Of a DNA stretch of 24,260 nucleotides, positions 7,952 to 18,465 are shown one piece after another. Source of the DNA: Amphimedon queenslandica. Its lineage: Eukaryota; Porifera; Demospongiae; Haplosclerida; Niphatidae. Numbering within the stretch: the first letter of the stretch is position 1; each line of letters opens with the position of its first letter. The position numbers and the translations under genes were made by a program. The DNA is taken from the NCBI RefSeq assembly GCF_000090795.2, contig NW_003546499.1:26362-50621 (forward strand), read 5' to 3'. The notes beneath the pieces were generated by a model. That model did not search any database. It worked only from the letters and a program-made list of their open reading frames with translations, and was not told the DNA's origin.

Positions 7952-10309
7952 AACACCTTAAAACAATACCTTCTTAGTTGACTTATATTAAGAATCAAAT
8001 ACAGTATGGAGAGTGTTTTGACAGATAATTAGGAAAAAAACAAAGTTAAAACTAAAAAACAATTTACAGCTTACTCTGTAATAAAGAACTGACCATAGAC
8101 AACGAGTCTTGAAATTTGTAATAAATAATAGAGATAAAATAGCCCCTGCAGCATATTAACTTATGTTAAACAGTAAAATGTCACAAAATATGTAACTAAA
8201 TATACAGTGAGGACAGCTAATTTGAAAAAACTTAAAAATTTTTTACTGCTTACTCTGTGTAATAATAAAGTCACTATGATAATGTATCAGCATTAGCCAT
8301 ACACTGGCAGTCACTAGATCCAAAGAAAAGCAGTTAATTAGAACAAAATGTCGCATACTCTGTACAATACAGAGAATCGAGTTAATAATTGACAATAATA
8401 AGCATCTGGGAAATCTACTAGTGTGTTAATAGTTAATAATGACCGATGATAATAATAATAATAATAATAATATAGCCGAGAGAGTACAACTTACAATAGA
8501 CTTTGAAAAATAACGATAACTCATATTAGAGTGAAAAAGAAAAGGCAACTTAGTATACAAAATATGGTGACTACTTGATCAAAGATCTTGTTGGGGCCTA
8601 CAGGGCTCTCCTATATACAGTACAGTCTCCTCTCTCAGCAGGCTGGCTTCGCATGTGCCAATTACTACGTATGCACACTTTCAGAAATTTAAAGAATGTG
8701 CTAGCTATTTGCATCGGACAGTCCACTAATCAGTACGAATACTTTTTTGCTTTAAAAAGTTTCAGGTATTAAATATTTTCTAGAACATGCATAACTCTTG
8801 ATACAATGTTTTGTGTTCAAAAAGAAATAAAAAGAGCAAGTTACTACACCTTAGGTCTGCACCCTTAATAATATTTTTTTGTGCAGCAATCGAATGACAG
8901 TGTAAGTACTTGTGTCAGTCTTTCACTAAAAATACTATATTTACCTCCTGAACGATTCATTTTGTTCTTGAGCAGTAAATAAGTTTAATCTTCTTAATGA
9001 AGTTGAAATTTGCTGTGGAATTAGCTCACTCACGTGTTCATACTACGAAGCTTGAGTAACATTAAAGTGTTTCTGAAACAGGCAACTTTTTGTACGTATA
9101 ACTGCCTGCAAAATGGCTTTATAGAGATAAAAACCTGCTGCAGGTAGCATTAAAAATACCGTGGAATAGGCTATATGTCATAAGCAAGCGCTATCCTGAA
9201 GCAACACAGATTTTGTCAAAATCCTTCCAGAGCAACTTCAAGAATCGAGGAGATGGCAAATCAATCAAAACAATGATGGTTGTCACGTGGTAACCCAACC
9301 AGAACTTCCTGTTGCTATGCCCCATTTCCAATTCCTTTCATTTACTGTAATGTCTATGATACAGGGATCTCTTGCTTATTTTCTTCACTTGTGAATAAAG
9401 GATTGCCAGACAATGTGTATGACCTTGCTGTATTGTTTGATGTCATAATTACTGTTCATTATCACTGCTTTATGTTTCTGATAAAATTTCTAACCTACGT
9501 TACTGCATTATTACTAAAATGGTGACTTGTGGAAGAATGGTTTGGAACTCTATAAGTACATTCAGTGTCCCTTTTGTCCCATATAAAGATGCATCCGTCA
9601 TTTTTGGTGGCTATTTTCAAATTTTAGCAACTCTGTAGCTGCTATCACAACAATGCAAACTACTGCCCATGTGGTTAATTAACTAATAAACAATTTTTAA
9701 AGTGTTTGCTGCAGAATGGAAAAGTATTTTAGACTACATCAAATCTTCTCTTTCTATGCCATGTCCAGAAATTAGAATGAAACTTGGGACCTTTAAAAAT
9801 TATATAATTGAAAATAATTGAATATTACCATGATAACGAGTTATGGTGGTGAAGAAATAGAGATAAAAGGTGAGTTAGAAGCAATATAACTTCATGGTGT
9901 GAAGCTGGGACTTTATTGGTCAATGTCAGCTTCTTACATGTCTTGTGGACCAAGTAGGATGTTTTGTTTACTATAAATTTGTTTGCTTAGACGGCAAGCG
10001 TAGTTTTGCTACATCGAACTACATGTGACAGTTGCATTCTTGTCTGGAATAGATGTAAGACACTTCATTAATGTGTAGCCAGTTTGGATGGTGGTGAAAG
10101 GCCAAGTCAGTGTACTGGACTGAGCCGCTTGTAGTTTTGCTAGGCAGACCATTCCACAACCTACAGTCATTGGGGTAAATGGCAGGGAAAGGTCTCACAC
10201 ATTGCCTTGATACAACTTGTTCTCCTGCGAAACATTACAATTAAAACGTCATCTGTTTATTAATTTAATGATTATTATTAGATGAGACACGTGTAGTGTA
10301 TAATACACA
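7952..10309. other. No gene recognised; diverged duplications and simple repeats
   Basis: Related segments sharing TTACTCTG(T) recur on the + strand near 8072, 8251 and 8358, each followed or preceded by similar AT-rich sequence, which suggests old tandem duplications (8040-8400). An (AAT)n run lies at 8446-8473. Open stretches at 8575-8772 and 9280-9525 have no recognisable protein features and random-looking composition. Confidence 0.4.
8446..8473. repeat. (AAT)n microsatellite
   Basis: Eight to nine consecutive AAT triplets, read directly. Confidence 0.9.
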
Positions 10310-11556
10310 AAAGCTATATGAAGGGCTGCTGTTATCTTGAAATACCAATCTGTCAAGGAAGAACAAACGAAACTTATAGCTCTAGAAGAAGAGACATCTT
10401 TGTTCTTTTACCAACAGGTTATGGTACAATGGGTGTCTACTGCTGCTTGCCTCTAGCTTTTGACATCTTTCATGGAGCCAAAGGATCCATTAGTCATTCT
10501 CAGCCAACTACTTCCTCATATATTGAATCAACTAGTGTCCATAGTTATGTAGGTACTTTAGCTGCCTCTATTACATTAGACTGTAAACAAGACTGTCTGA
10601 AAAGAGTCACTTACAGCAAATGTTCTCTAGTTTTTATAAGTCCAGAGTAATTAGTTTGAAAGTGGAGAAAGTTAATGGAGACCAAAATTTATCAAGTAAA
10701 GTTACTAGTAGATGAAGTACATTGCGTTCTCAAATGTTACGTTTATTCAGTTATTACTTTATAATTCAGCAATTTTTAATTAAAATTTGGGGTCTTACAA
10801 TTCGAGAAGCTATTGCAGCGGTGGTTTATGTTCAAGCAATGTTTCTTAATTGCCCACTTATGGTTTTAACTGCAAAAGCCACAAGTGACCTTTGTAATCA
10901 AGTTTGGGTCAAAATAAGTATGAGAGATCCAGCGTTAATATTGAAGTCACTAGACAAAACAAACTTGACATTTGCTAATTTTTGCTATTCAAACTGTTAA
11001 AACCAATTTTGTTAAACTTATATATATGTTGCAGATTGTAAAAAAATTAATGTAGGTTATGTCATTACTGAGCTACCTCTTGCGTCAGATAAAGTTGTTG
11101 AAAATTAACCTGTTTTATTTTATGACTGATTCTGATAGCAAGAGTCGTATTGTTGCCAACTCTACTAAACCTCTGAGATTTGTAATAACTACAGTTGTGT
11201 TTAGAAAATGAATAAACTGCCGTGATGTCTGCTTAGTTATACATTTAGCACTAAGTGATATTAAATCAATTGTATGTGAAAAGTATTGGAAGTGCAGGTC
11301 AAGAAAATCTTGATTTATTTGCGCTTTTATACACACCAAAACTGATAATGGAATGTGCGAAGGAAATTGTATAATTTGCTAAAAGGAAAGATAGGCATAG
11401 GAGAGATGTTTTTTACTAAAATTTGATGATTACTGTCAATCTGAATTATAATAGACAGCCTGCAAATTTTTTGATACATGTCCTAAAAGTTGCAACTGTG
11501 TTATAGTCGGTTTCACTGGAGGAGAAACAGAAGTAAATCAATGTTTTCGTCATTAA
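10310..11556 (+). pseudogene. RecQ-like superfamily 2 DNA helicase, complete but inactivated
   Basis: The order of motifs follows a RecQ helicase core. A motif-0-like start KEEQTKLIALEE (10355) comes first. After a frameshift the Walker A region LLPTGYGTMG appears with the invariant Lys and Ser/Thr lost, then CSLVFISPE, two in-frame stops (10648-10650 and 10657-10659), and a DEVH box in LLVDEVHC (about 10700). MVLTAKATSDL corresponds to motif III (about 10860). A second helicase domain follows, with LRFVITTVVF and CLVIHLALSDI (11180-11270, motif V area). A decayed motif VI is GSAGQ. The C-terminal cysteine cluster CKFFDTCPKSCNC (11461-11499) resembles the RecQ zinc-binding module. The size (about 400 codons) is right for the compact RecQ-like genes repeated in sponge genomes. 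At least four frame changes and several stops mean no product is made. It sits tail-to-tail with a DUF6589 relic. Confidence 0.85.
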
Positions 11557-12334
11557 AATATCACCTGTAGCCCCGCCCAAATATGGCTGCAATGTGCAAC
11601 CTCTGTCACTCTTCAAGTGCTTATTCTCCTTTCACTTACTTCACTATCTATTGTGCGTCTGCATTGGTTGTTGCTGCCACATCTACCCTTTTTTGTTCTT
11701 GGTGCCTGTTTTTAGCTGGTATAGAGCTTGGAATACAACTGAATTAACAAGTGTACTGGCAATTAAGAACAAGTAACATTGACAAGATTTTGGAGTGATA
11801 TAAGCATATTTGTCCTTAAGAAAAGGCTCCTAATAGAATATTAGTAGGTTTAGAGTGCTTGAAGTGTTTTGATTTATTTCAAAGTAAAAAAACCATTTTT
11901 GCTGACTGAATGTAAGAGATGTACATTGGAGTAACGCTCACAATTTGTCATGGCGACTCCATTCATCTTAAGTGGAAAAAACTGTTTAGAAACTGCCAGA
12001 GTACCTAGAAACTCAAATTAGTAAGGATTTTCAAAAGAGCAGATTATGCAGCAATATCAAATTTCAAGTTGCTACCATTAGTGACACAAGAGTTACATGG
12101 AATTGTGGTGGTTTCTTTGGAACTGAAACAGACTATAAATGCGAAACAAATGTATCACAATATTTTTTGTTCAAGTCAATTTTTTATTAGTGCTTTTTAA
12201 AATTATTGCAACTGCTTTATTAGTAGAGCAGAAAAGTTGCAAAGCCCAAAAATTTCATGGATTCGTTCAATAATCAATTTTGTTGCTTTAATTTACATTT
12301 TTTTTACTTTTCCCTCATCTTGAAATGTATTAAA
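11557..12334. other. Spacer between convergent relics, no gene seen
   Basis: AT-rich DNA between the 3' ends of the RecQ-like relic and the DUF6589 relic. A 60-codon open stretch at 11594-11776 has a hydrophobic, Cys-rich translation with no recognisable motif and is probably chance. Confidence 0.4.
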
Positions 12335-13560
12335 TCAATTGTTGCAGATTTTATTTTTGTGGATTTTCTTAATATGTTGTATCATCTCTTTGTCTAGTTC
12401 GTCAGTTTCAAAAGAAAGTCGATGCCTGGCCATTAACTCCAAGAAACTCATTTTCCAATAATTGATTAATAATTTTTTCTCACTTTTTGCACCACAATGA
12501 CCAGATATTTTTATCACACCCATCCTTGTACTGTAATTGTTTTGTACCTTTGCCAAAACAACTAAACATTTACCAACCAGTTTTATACCCTTTGCTGTTT
12601 TATTTGCTTCCAAATTGGCAATAGCAGATTTTCAAATACGAATTAAATGTTCCATATGTAATCTAAAGCAATGTTACATGCAGGAATTCCATGTACATTT
12701 ACAAATGTTGAACATAATATTTGTTACCATTGATGTTCAGATAAGCAAAAATGGTACTGACAAAGAAAATGCTAGGATTGTAATTATTCTCCTTTTCTGC
12801 TCAAAAACTGGCATTAAATGTTGCCATATCCTCAATACACATGGACCATCCCATTCTCTGAGTGCCTCAGGTACTCATCGTATAGCATGCCATATGAAAG
12901 TCGTTCAGTAGAGTATGTCAATACTTCTTCATTAATAAACACTTCAACATCACTGTCTTTTTAGGTTTCTGGTGTAAACTTTGCTTCATATTATAGTACA
13001 AATTCACTACCAGCATAAAATAAAGCACTTTCTCTCTCCTCCTTTGTCTTAACCCAAGTATCTACTTTCAAATCTTTGTGATATGGTACATCATTAGTGT
13101 TAATAATTTAAACATGCTTCATTTCATTAGCTTGTACATAGCATTTAACTGTAATCCTAAAAATAGCCTTAGAGGCATTATAGTCCTCTGATAAAGCAGA
13201 AATACTTCTATCTACTACACGTTTAAGTTAGTATAGAGTCCCTTTGTTAGTTACACTTCAGTTAGATTGTGAGATTATCAGCTATACTTTAATAAAAAAA
13301 GATTAAAATAATTAAGTCATTGAGCACTAACTTCATATATGTTTCTATCTAAAATCTAATAATTTTCCTTTTGCATGCCAATCTGTACACACCTGTAATA
13401 ACCAATGCAGCCTCTTCATTGCAGTGTCACTCGTATTTGCCTGTTGTTTCCATTTGTTTACAAGTGAGCTGATCACCACCAAATAAAACTGCATTACAGG
13501 CATTATCATCAATTTTCTGTTTTGTGATTTTGTTGACCTCAGTTTGGTGTACCACTGGTG
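12335..13560 (-). pseudogene. DUF6589-family protein, C-terminal half, broken
   Basis: Read from high to low coordinates, the conserved landmarks of the DUF6589 family appear in order: VLFGGDQLTC (about 13475), DWHAKGK (about 13400), NKGTLY (about 13250) with a following helical stretch, then QYHFCLSEHQW (about 12745), FVNVHGIPACNIALD (about 12690) and, after a frameshift, EANKTAKGIKLVGK and SGHCGAKSEKK. The last uninterrupted part is 92 codons ending at TAA 12337-12335. Stops and frame changes near 13360, 12830 and 12640 break it. The function of DUF6589 proteins is not established as far as I know; they are multi-copy in sponges and cnidarians, which suggests mobile DNA. An ATTATGC repeat (13565-13895) separates this part from any N-terminal half. 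Confidence 0.8.
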
Positions 13561-13564
13561 TTAA

Positions 13565-13895
13565 GGTTGAGCCTATTATGCTCATAAATTTTCCCATTAT
13601 TCTTTCTGCAAAATCTAAATAATTTCCACCAGTAATCTTGTCATTTTATCTTATTATTCTTAATTTATTCTCCATAATTTTCCAAAACAATCAATTTTCA
13701 CGTAAAAATTGCATTCCAGTAGTATTTTTAAAATAGGTCTTCCAAAGAACACCAGTCAAAGTTTTCTTCTGCAATTACTATTAACTTGAACTCCACTTAT
13801 AATTCCACTATTATTCCCAACTCCATTTAATTATTCATTATTCTTCATTTTAGAAAGCCCCTGTTACTCCTAAATTATGCTCGAATAAAATACTC
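13565..13895. repeat. ATTATGC-type repeat inserted in the DUF6589 relic
   Basis: The left end has CCTATTATGCTCA and the right end has AAATTATGCTCGAATAAAA, with many ATTATTC/ATTC words between. The element lies immediately upstream of the conserved GGDQLT part of the DUF6589 frame, so it probably interrupts that gene. Boundaries are approximate. Confidence 0.5.
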
Positions 13896-14271
13896 ACCCC
13901 TAATTCGTGTATATAAAATTATCTCCTACATAATCTCAGTTATTTCTTCTATGACATTTTCATATTTGGTAATGACCAGAGATATCACTTGCAACATTTG
14001 TGGGAGCACAGTTTATCCTTTTCCTGAGTCATGCACCCCTTTATTACATGCAATAATCGGATACATAATCCCTTTTATAATTATGTGTAATGAACCAAAC
14101 ATAAATTACATTAAAGTAATACATTGTTGATTATTTGTCATTGAAGTAGTCAGCATTCATTTTCCTATTCTCTCCAACATTCTTAAAATTGGTACCATAC
14201 CAGTCACTCATTTGTGGGCCAACAATTTGATGTACAAAATGAGTTGCCAAGAGTAGAAGTTTAAGATGATT

Positions 14272-14718
14272 TTAAATTGGTATTCTTATATCCTTTTTGT
14301 AGAAAAAACCTGACTGCCTCAGCACTGTTGCCTGGCAAAACATATATACTTGCGAAAATATCCAATATAATTTTGCATGAAGAAACATTTCATCCTTCAC
14401 ATCATGTTTAAGGATAGCTTGCATTGCTGTTTGTATAGATTGCTTTTTTACAAAAAGTTTACATAAAAATTCAAGCCATAGTTGATGTCCATCAATACAT
14501 AAATAGTCCCTTGTTTCAAGCATTGAGAGTTGAGAAGATTTTTTTAAATTACGTGGGTCAAATTGTCCTAATAAAGAAAGTTCATGAAAATGAACAAATC
14601 TTCCTTGAAGATAGTGTAATCCCTTCGCTGCTATTAGACAGTTGCAGTAAGTGAATTGCAGGAGAATAAAACCATTTGGTCGCAACATAAAGCTGTCACT
14701 TTCATAATAACTGTTCAT
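14272..14718 (-). CDS. Uninterrupted 148-codon reading frame, unrecognised
   Basis: This is the longest clean minus-strand frame in the window, from ATG 14718 to a stop at 14272. The translation is hydrophobic and Cys-rich with helical stretches (QSIQTAMQAILKHDVKDEM, HAKLYWIFSQVYMFCQ). I recognise no domain. It lies upstream of, and on the same strand as, the DUF6589 relic, so it may be that gene's N-terminal part or an adjacent relic. A weak continuing signal (ENVIEEITEIM, about 13955) lies between them. Chance openness in AT-rich DNA cannot be excluded, although 148 codons is long for that. Confidence 0.35.
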   Translation of the reverse strand: MNSYYESDSFMLRPNGFILLQFTYCNCLIAAKGLHYLQGRFVHFHELSLLGQFDPRNLKKSSQLSMLETRDYLCIDGHQLWLEFLCKLFVKKQSIQTAMQAILKHDVKDEMFLHAKLYWIFSQVYMFCQATVLRQSGFFYKKDIRIPI

Positions 14719-16924
14719 GTGCTACAAGTTATGGAAAGGGAAACAATGCACTAAGGACCTAGATATGTCTTGTAGAGTTGGTCTGAATACTGTTTGTGAC
14801 AAACAAACCCAGCATTAGTCGGAAAGACACCTCTGACTTTATCATTGCCGTAAAAAAATTGATGCAATACGGAGGTCTATGAATGAGTGCTGGCAAGCAG
14901 CTTTATTGATGAGATGAATCTTCCTTGCTTGTATCACCTATTGATTCTTACCTGCTTTAGCTTGGAATAGCTGTGGCATTCTATCAGTCTTGATGATTGA
15001 CAGACGGTAAAAAAAAAGGGATTTTTAATTTAATAACCATTGTAATAAGTTGCGTGTTTTGCTAAAACTTGGAGCAAAAACCAGAAACCCGGAGCTGGAA
15101 ACAAGCTGGAGGTAATTACTGAAAACTGAAGCGCTGAGCCAGAGCCATGTGGAGTCCGGAGGGAGCCAACCAGTGGAATGACTGCTCTGGAGTTTATATA
15201 TATATACTGCATCATAGTCTAACAATCAATACGACAGATTTTAGATCTATGGCTGTTTTATACTGTAAAATGTTACCTTGTTTTTTTTAAAATGATTTTA
15301 GTGACATGAAGCATACTCATGCATGATAAGTTTTAAATTACAGAAATATATAGATTAGAAACATTGATGAACTTCACGTTATACCTTTTTATAATCAGTA
15401 GAATTCAAAAAAGACAATGAATAGTTATAAAACTATTTTTAGTAGCTACTTAAAAACATCATACTTATACTTCTGGCAAAATTTTGTTTTCTATGCCCAT
15501 GAAACATACTGTTTTTAAGAGCTATTTCTGTACTGAAGTTACTGAATGTGAAAAACTAAATGAAAACATGACATACCATATCATTCAATTCTGAACAATT
15601 GGAGTGGCCAAATGTCATTTATGTTTCTTCTTTTTTATTATTGAAGTCCTAGGCACATTCATCTTGCAGAGTCAATTCTTTATCTAGGTATAAAAAAAAG
15701 AAACAATAGTGATAAAATGTGCAGCTTTAGATATACCTCTCTGTTTCTTTAGAGTATGTCTAATAAACACAATGCTCACTTTTTTGTCAAACAAGGATCT
15801 TTAGATTAAGGTATACTCCAAACCTCATTTCATACTTTCTTTAGGTTTGATCCTTTAGGTCAAGGCATAATGGCTTTTCTGGCATACTAGTTATATATAT
15901 TTATGCTACCAAATACTACACTCTCTTTAAATTTTGTGCATATAACGTCAGACTTTCCAGACCAGCATAATTTTCTAAAATTCATAATCAATTCAATTAA
16001 TTTTGTATTTGTTATGTTTATTTTCTTTAAGAAAGTGGCTATTTGTCGGGCCACTGGACACATTTTGCAAGGCATTTTGTCTCAAAGAAGCTAACTGCAC
16101 ATACACGTAAACTTTACATGCTATTTAAGTGGTGGCCAAGTCATGTCTAATATTACAGGTGTTTCTTCATCAACTAGAAGTTTAGAATGCATAGTTCAAG
16201 TTATGAAGTAATAACAATAGAATTTTTGAGTAACAATGATTATATTAAATTTTTTGTTTTCTCATTGTTTTAAAGCCAAATACTCAAGGACAATTTCGAC
16301 AAAAGCATGTGGTTTGTCCTTGATTTCCCTTTATTCTGACTAAAGTTAAATACAACTAATGAAGTAATGCATGTCATAGGAAAGAGAAAATATCCTTCTG
16401 CTTTGTGAAGACTTCTTTTTGATTTTGATGCTCTAACCTTGAAAGACAAACATGATATGTGTTAGTTGTAATGTAAGGTCTATAAATTCTTCTGTGAAGC
16501 CTTAGTTGTCAAGTAAATCTTTGTCAGCTTTTGCAATTCTGTCTTAGCATGAGCGACTATGTGTCAGCTCTTGAGTCCTTCTGTTCGCTACAGCAACTCT
16601 TATGTTACCTATAGAGACTCCAATATGGCTTGTAAACCCTGTATTAGCTCGACATCTTAGTGTTAGCTGGAGCTTACCCTGTGTTAGCTCAATTTCATTA
16701 TAGCAACTTTGTAAAAGCTTTAACCCTGTACCACCAAAATTCATTATTGCAGATACACCACAGTATGAAATTAATTTTGATAAAAATTTTTTTGGTAGTA
16801 CTAGTTTAGCAAAGCATTTCTCTAACAACATTGTGCCAAACTTGCTGTCAGCTATTATGGGATGTTTGTCCTTACATACAAGAATTATTTGTAAATCAAG
16901 CAGCATAAAGCAACGGAGCGTCTA
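14719..16924. other. Mostly non-coding, nothing recognised
   Basis: Contains a GC-richer patch at about 15060-15190 that is open in two minus-strand frames, but neither translation resembles a protein family and it lacks tRNA promoter boxes. A 120-codon minus-strand stretch at 16544-16906 overlaps a degenerate repeated word, (G)TGTTAGCT, at 16555-16690 and is also unrecognised. The remainder is AT-rich. Confidence 0.4.
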
Positions 16925-16985
16925 TTATAAATATTCGCACCGCATTTTTTAACTATAAATATTCGCACCGCATTTTTTAACTACA
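16925..16985. repeat. Two-copy tandem duplication, ~28-31 bp
   Basis: TATAAATATTCGCACCGCAT followed by TTTTTAAC occurs twice back to back. The copies look identical, so the duplication is recent. Confidence 0.9.
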
Positions 16986-17717
16986 CGGACTTGGTGAAGC
17001 AAAAAAAAGTTCCATCACATTAAGCAGGACCTTGTAGGCATGATATGAAACAATGCAGAGGTAGGAGTCAGTGGAGAAGATGCTTGAAGTTGGAATGCTA
17101 TTGTGATTCGTGCCATTGTTGCTAAGCCATTGCTAGGCTAACTGAAACCTCACCCATCTTGCGATATGGAGTCATAGATTGAGTAGGGTTGCTTAGCAGT
17201 CACTTGCTTTTTTCAGTTGCATTAAATGTAAAACTGTAAATATTGAATCTATAAAGGCTATTTTAGTTGTGTGAGAAGTTTTATTTGCAAAGACTTAGAA
17301 GTTGGCAAGTGTCGCTAGTGAAAATGAGCTCCATTATTTCGATCGCTACGAAGAAGGTAATGCTAAAATACACATTATATTCCACCTCAAGCAAATATAA
17401 ATGGTGCTGCATGAACTTCTAATGATATTTGTAGCTACTACAAAGAAACTACAAGGACATATGCTGCTTCTGCCATCATTACTAAGGAGTTGGTAACCAA
17501 GCTGTTACAACACCCACCGTCTTCAAATTGGGAAAGCAAGCAGTCTGAGGAGAAAGAAAGTTTGTTTCTCAATACAAATTGAATTTACTGATGTAAATAT
17601 TTTCAGACAAGGATGCATGGTTCTCGACCGAGGCAAGCATGGAAGTTTGAATGAAGGTAACTACTTAGGCACAAAGCGCTTTCGATTTCCTTGCTGATTT
17701 ACTATTGAGTCAGTCAG
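16986..17717 (+). other. Possible promoter / first exons of an unidentified gene
   Basis: Locally GC-richer DNA with GTTGCTAAG (17118-17126) and a related GTTGCTTAGC near 17190. A candidate exon contains an ATG near 17322 and the frame SVASENELHYFDRYEEG, ending at a GTAATG donor. Downstream, after ATTTGTAG, a 48-codon open stretch begins YYKETTRTYAASAIITKEL, and after TATTTTCAG another short block (DKDAWFSTEASMEV) precedes GTAACT. The phases do not all join, so no gene model is claimed. The pogo element begins at 17718 and may have inserted into this unit. Confidence 0.25.
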
Positions 17718-17719
17718 TA

Positions 17720-18068
17720 AAATGGCAATAATCGGTCACACCCGTTTAATGGACGCTCGTTCTCTTCTCGCACAATACTTTCAGAGCATTCACTTGCATT
17801 ATGCAGTGCAACTTAAACAAACATTAGGGCAAAAATGAAACCAAAGCTAAAGCTACTTGAAGTAACATACTGGATGCACATAAAGTGACAATTGCATTAT
17901 TGGACAAAGTGGCTGTATTTGCGGACTGAGCTTATTATTCCAGGTGAAGTAATTCATCGGCTCTCTTACTTGCATTGCAAGAATGCCACATCATGCTACT
18001 ATACTCAGAGGCAACTGCAATTCTGAAATGCAAAATAATGATTCCTTCAACTAATACAGAAACAATCA
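17720..18068. repeat. Left long terminal inverted repeat
   Basis: Matches the reverse complement of 22731-23084. Shared blocks include GTTCTCTTCTCGCACAA, GCATTATGCAGTGCAACTT, GAAGTAACATACTGGATGCA and GCCACATCATGCTA. The arms differ by substitutions and indels of up to about 10 bases. Confidence 0.9.
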
Positions 18069-18465
18069 ATGTTGCTCTACCTTAATTTTTACAGGGCATG
18101 CTCAGTCACATCTTTAACGATCTCCAGTCATTTCTAACCTAGCTCAGTCAATTTAGGGAACTAGTAAGTCATTATCATCATCATCATCATGATTATCACT
18201 GGAATTTTGAGTGATTGAATGTTGTAGCATTTGAGACTTGTGCATACTAATTTATGTGATTGATACCTTTTATCTCATTTTTCTCTTCACAATGTAAAGG
18301 TGACATCAGTCATTGCAAGGTGAAAACTACTGTAACTAAACAAGACCCTCCATACCCACAGTATAAATATATAACAATTAACAAATTAAACATTGTAATA
18401 ATTAACAAATTTATGTAATTAATTAGTAACAGTTTAATCAAATACAGTAACAATTGATATATAAT

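Noticed and set aside
9280..9525. 81-codon + strand frame
   Set aside because: No motif, no splice context, composition typical of chance frames in AT-rich DNA.
10030..10225. Minus-strand stretch reading CRLWNGLPSKTTSG, like the end of a LINE reverse transcriptase
   Set aside because: Only the short RLWNGLP-type motif is suggestive; no neighbouring reverse-transcriptase motif is present.
11115..11339. 74-codon minus-strand frame
   Set aside because: Antisense to the second helicase lobe of the RecQ-like relic.
12537..12911. 124-codon + strand frame
   Set aside because: Antisense to the DUF6589 relic, which has family landmarks in order; shadow frame.
15060..15190. GC-richer patch considered as a SINE or tRNA-derived repeat
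   Set aside because: No A-box/B-box pattern and no poly(A) or simple-repeat tail in the right place.
16544..16906. 120-codon minus-strand frame
   Set aside because: No recognised domain and partly made of a degenerate repeated word; left as unassigned in the gap entry.
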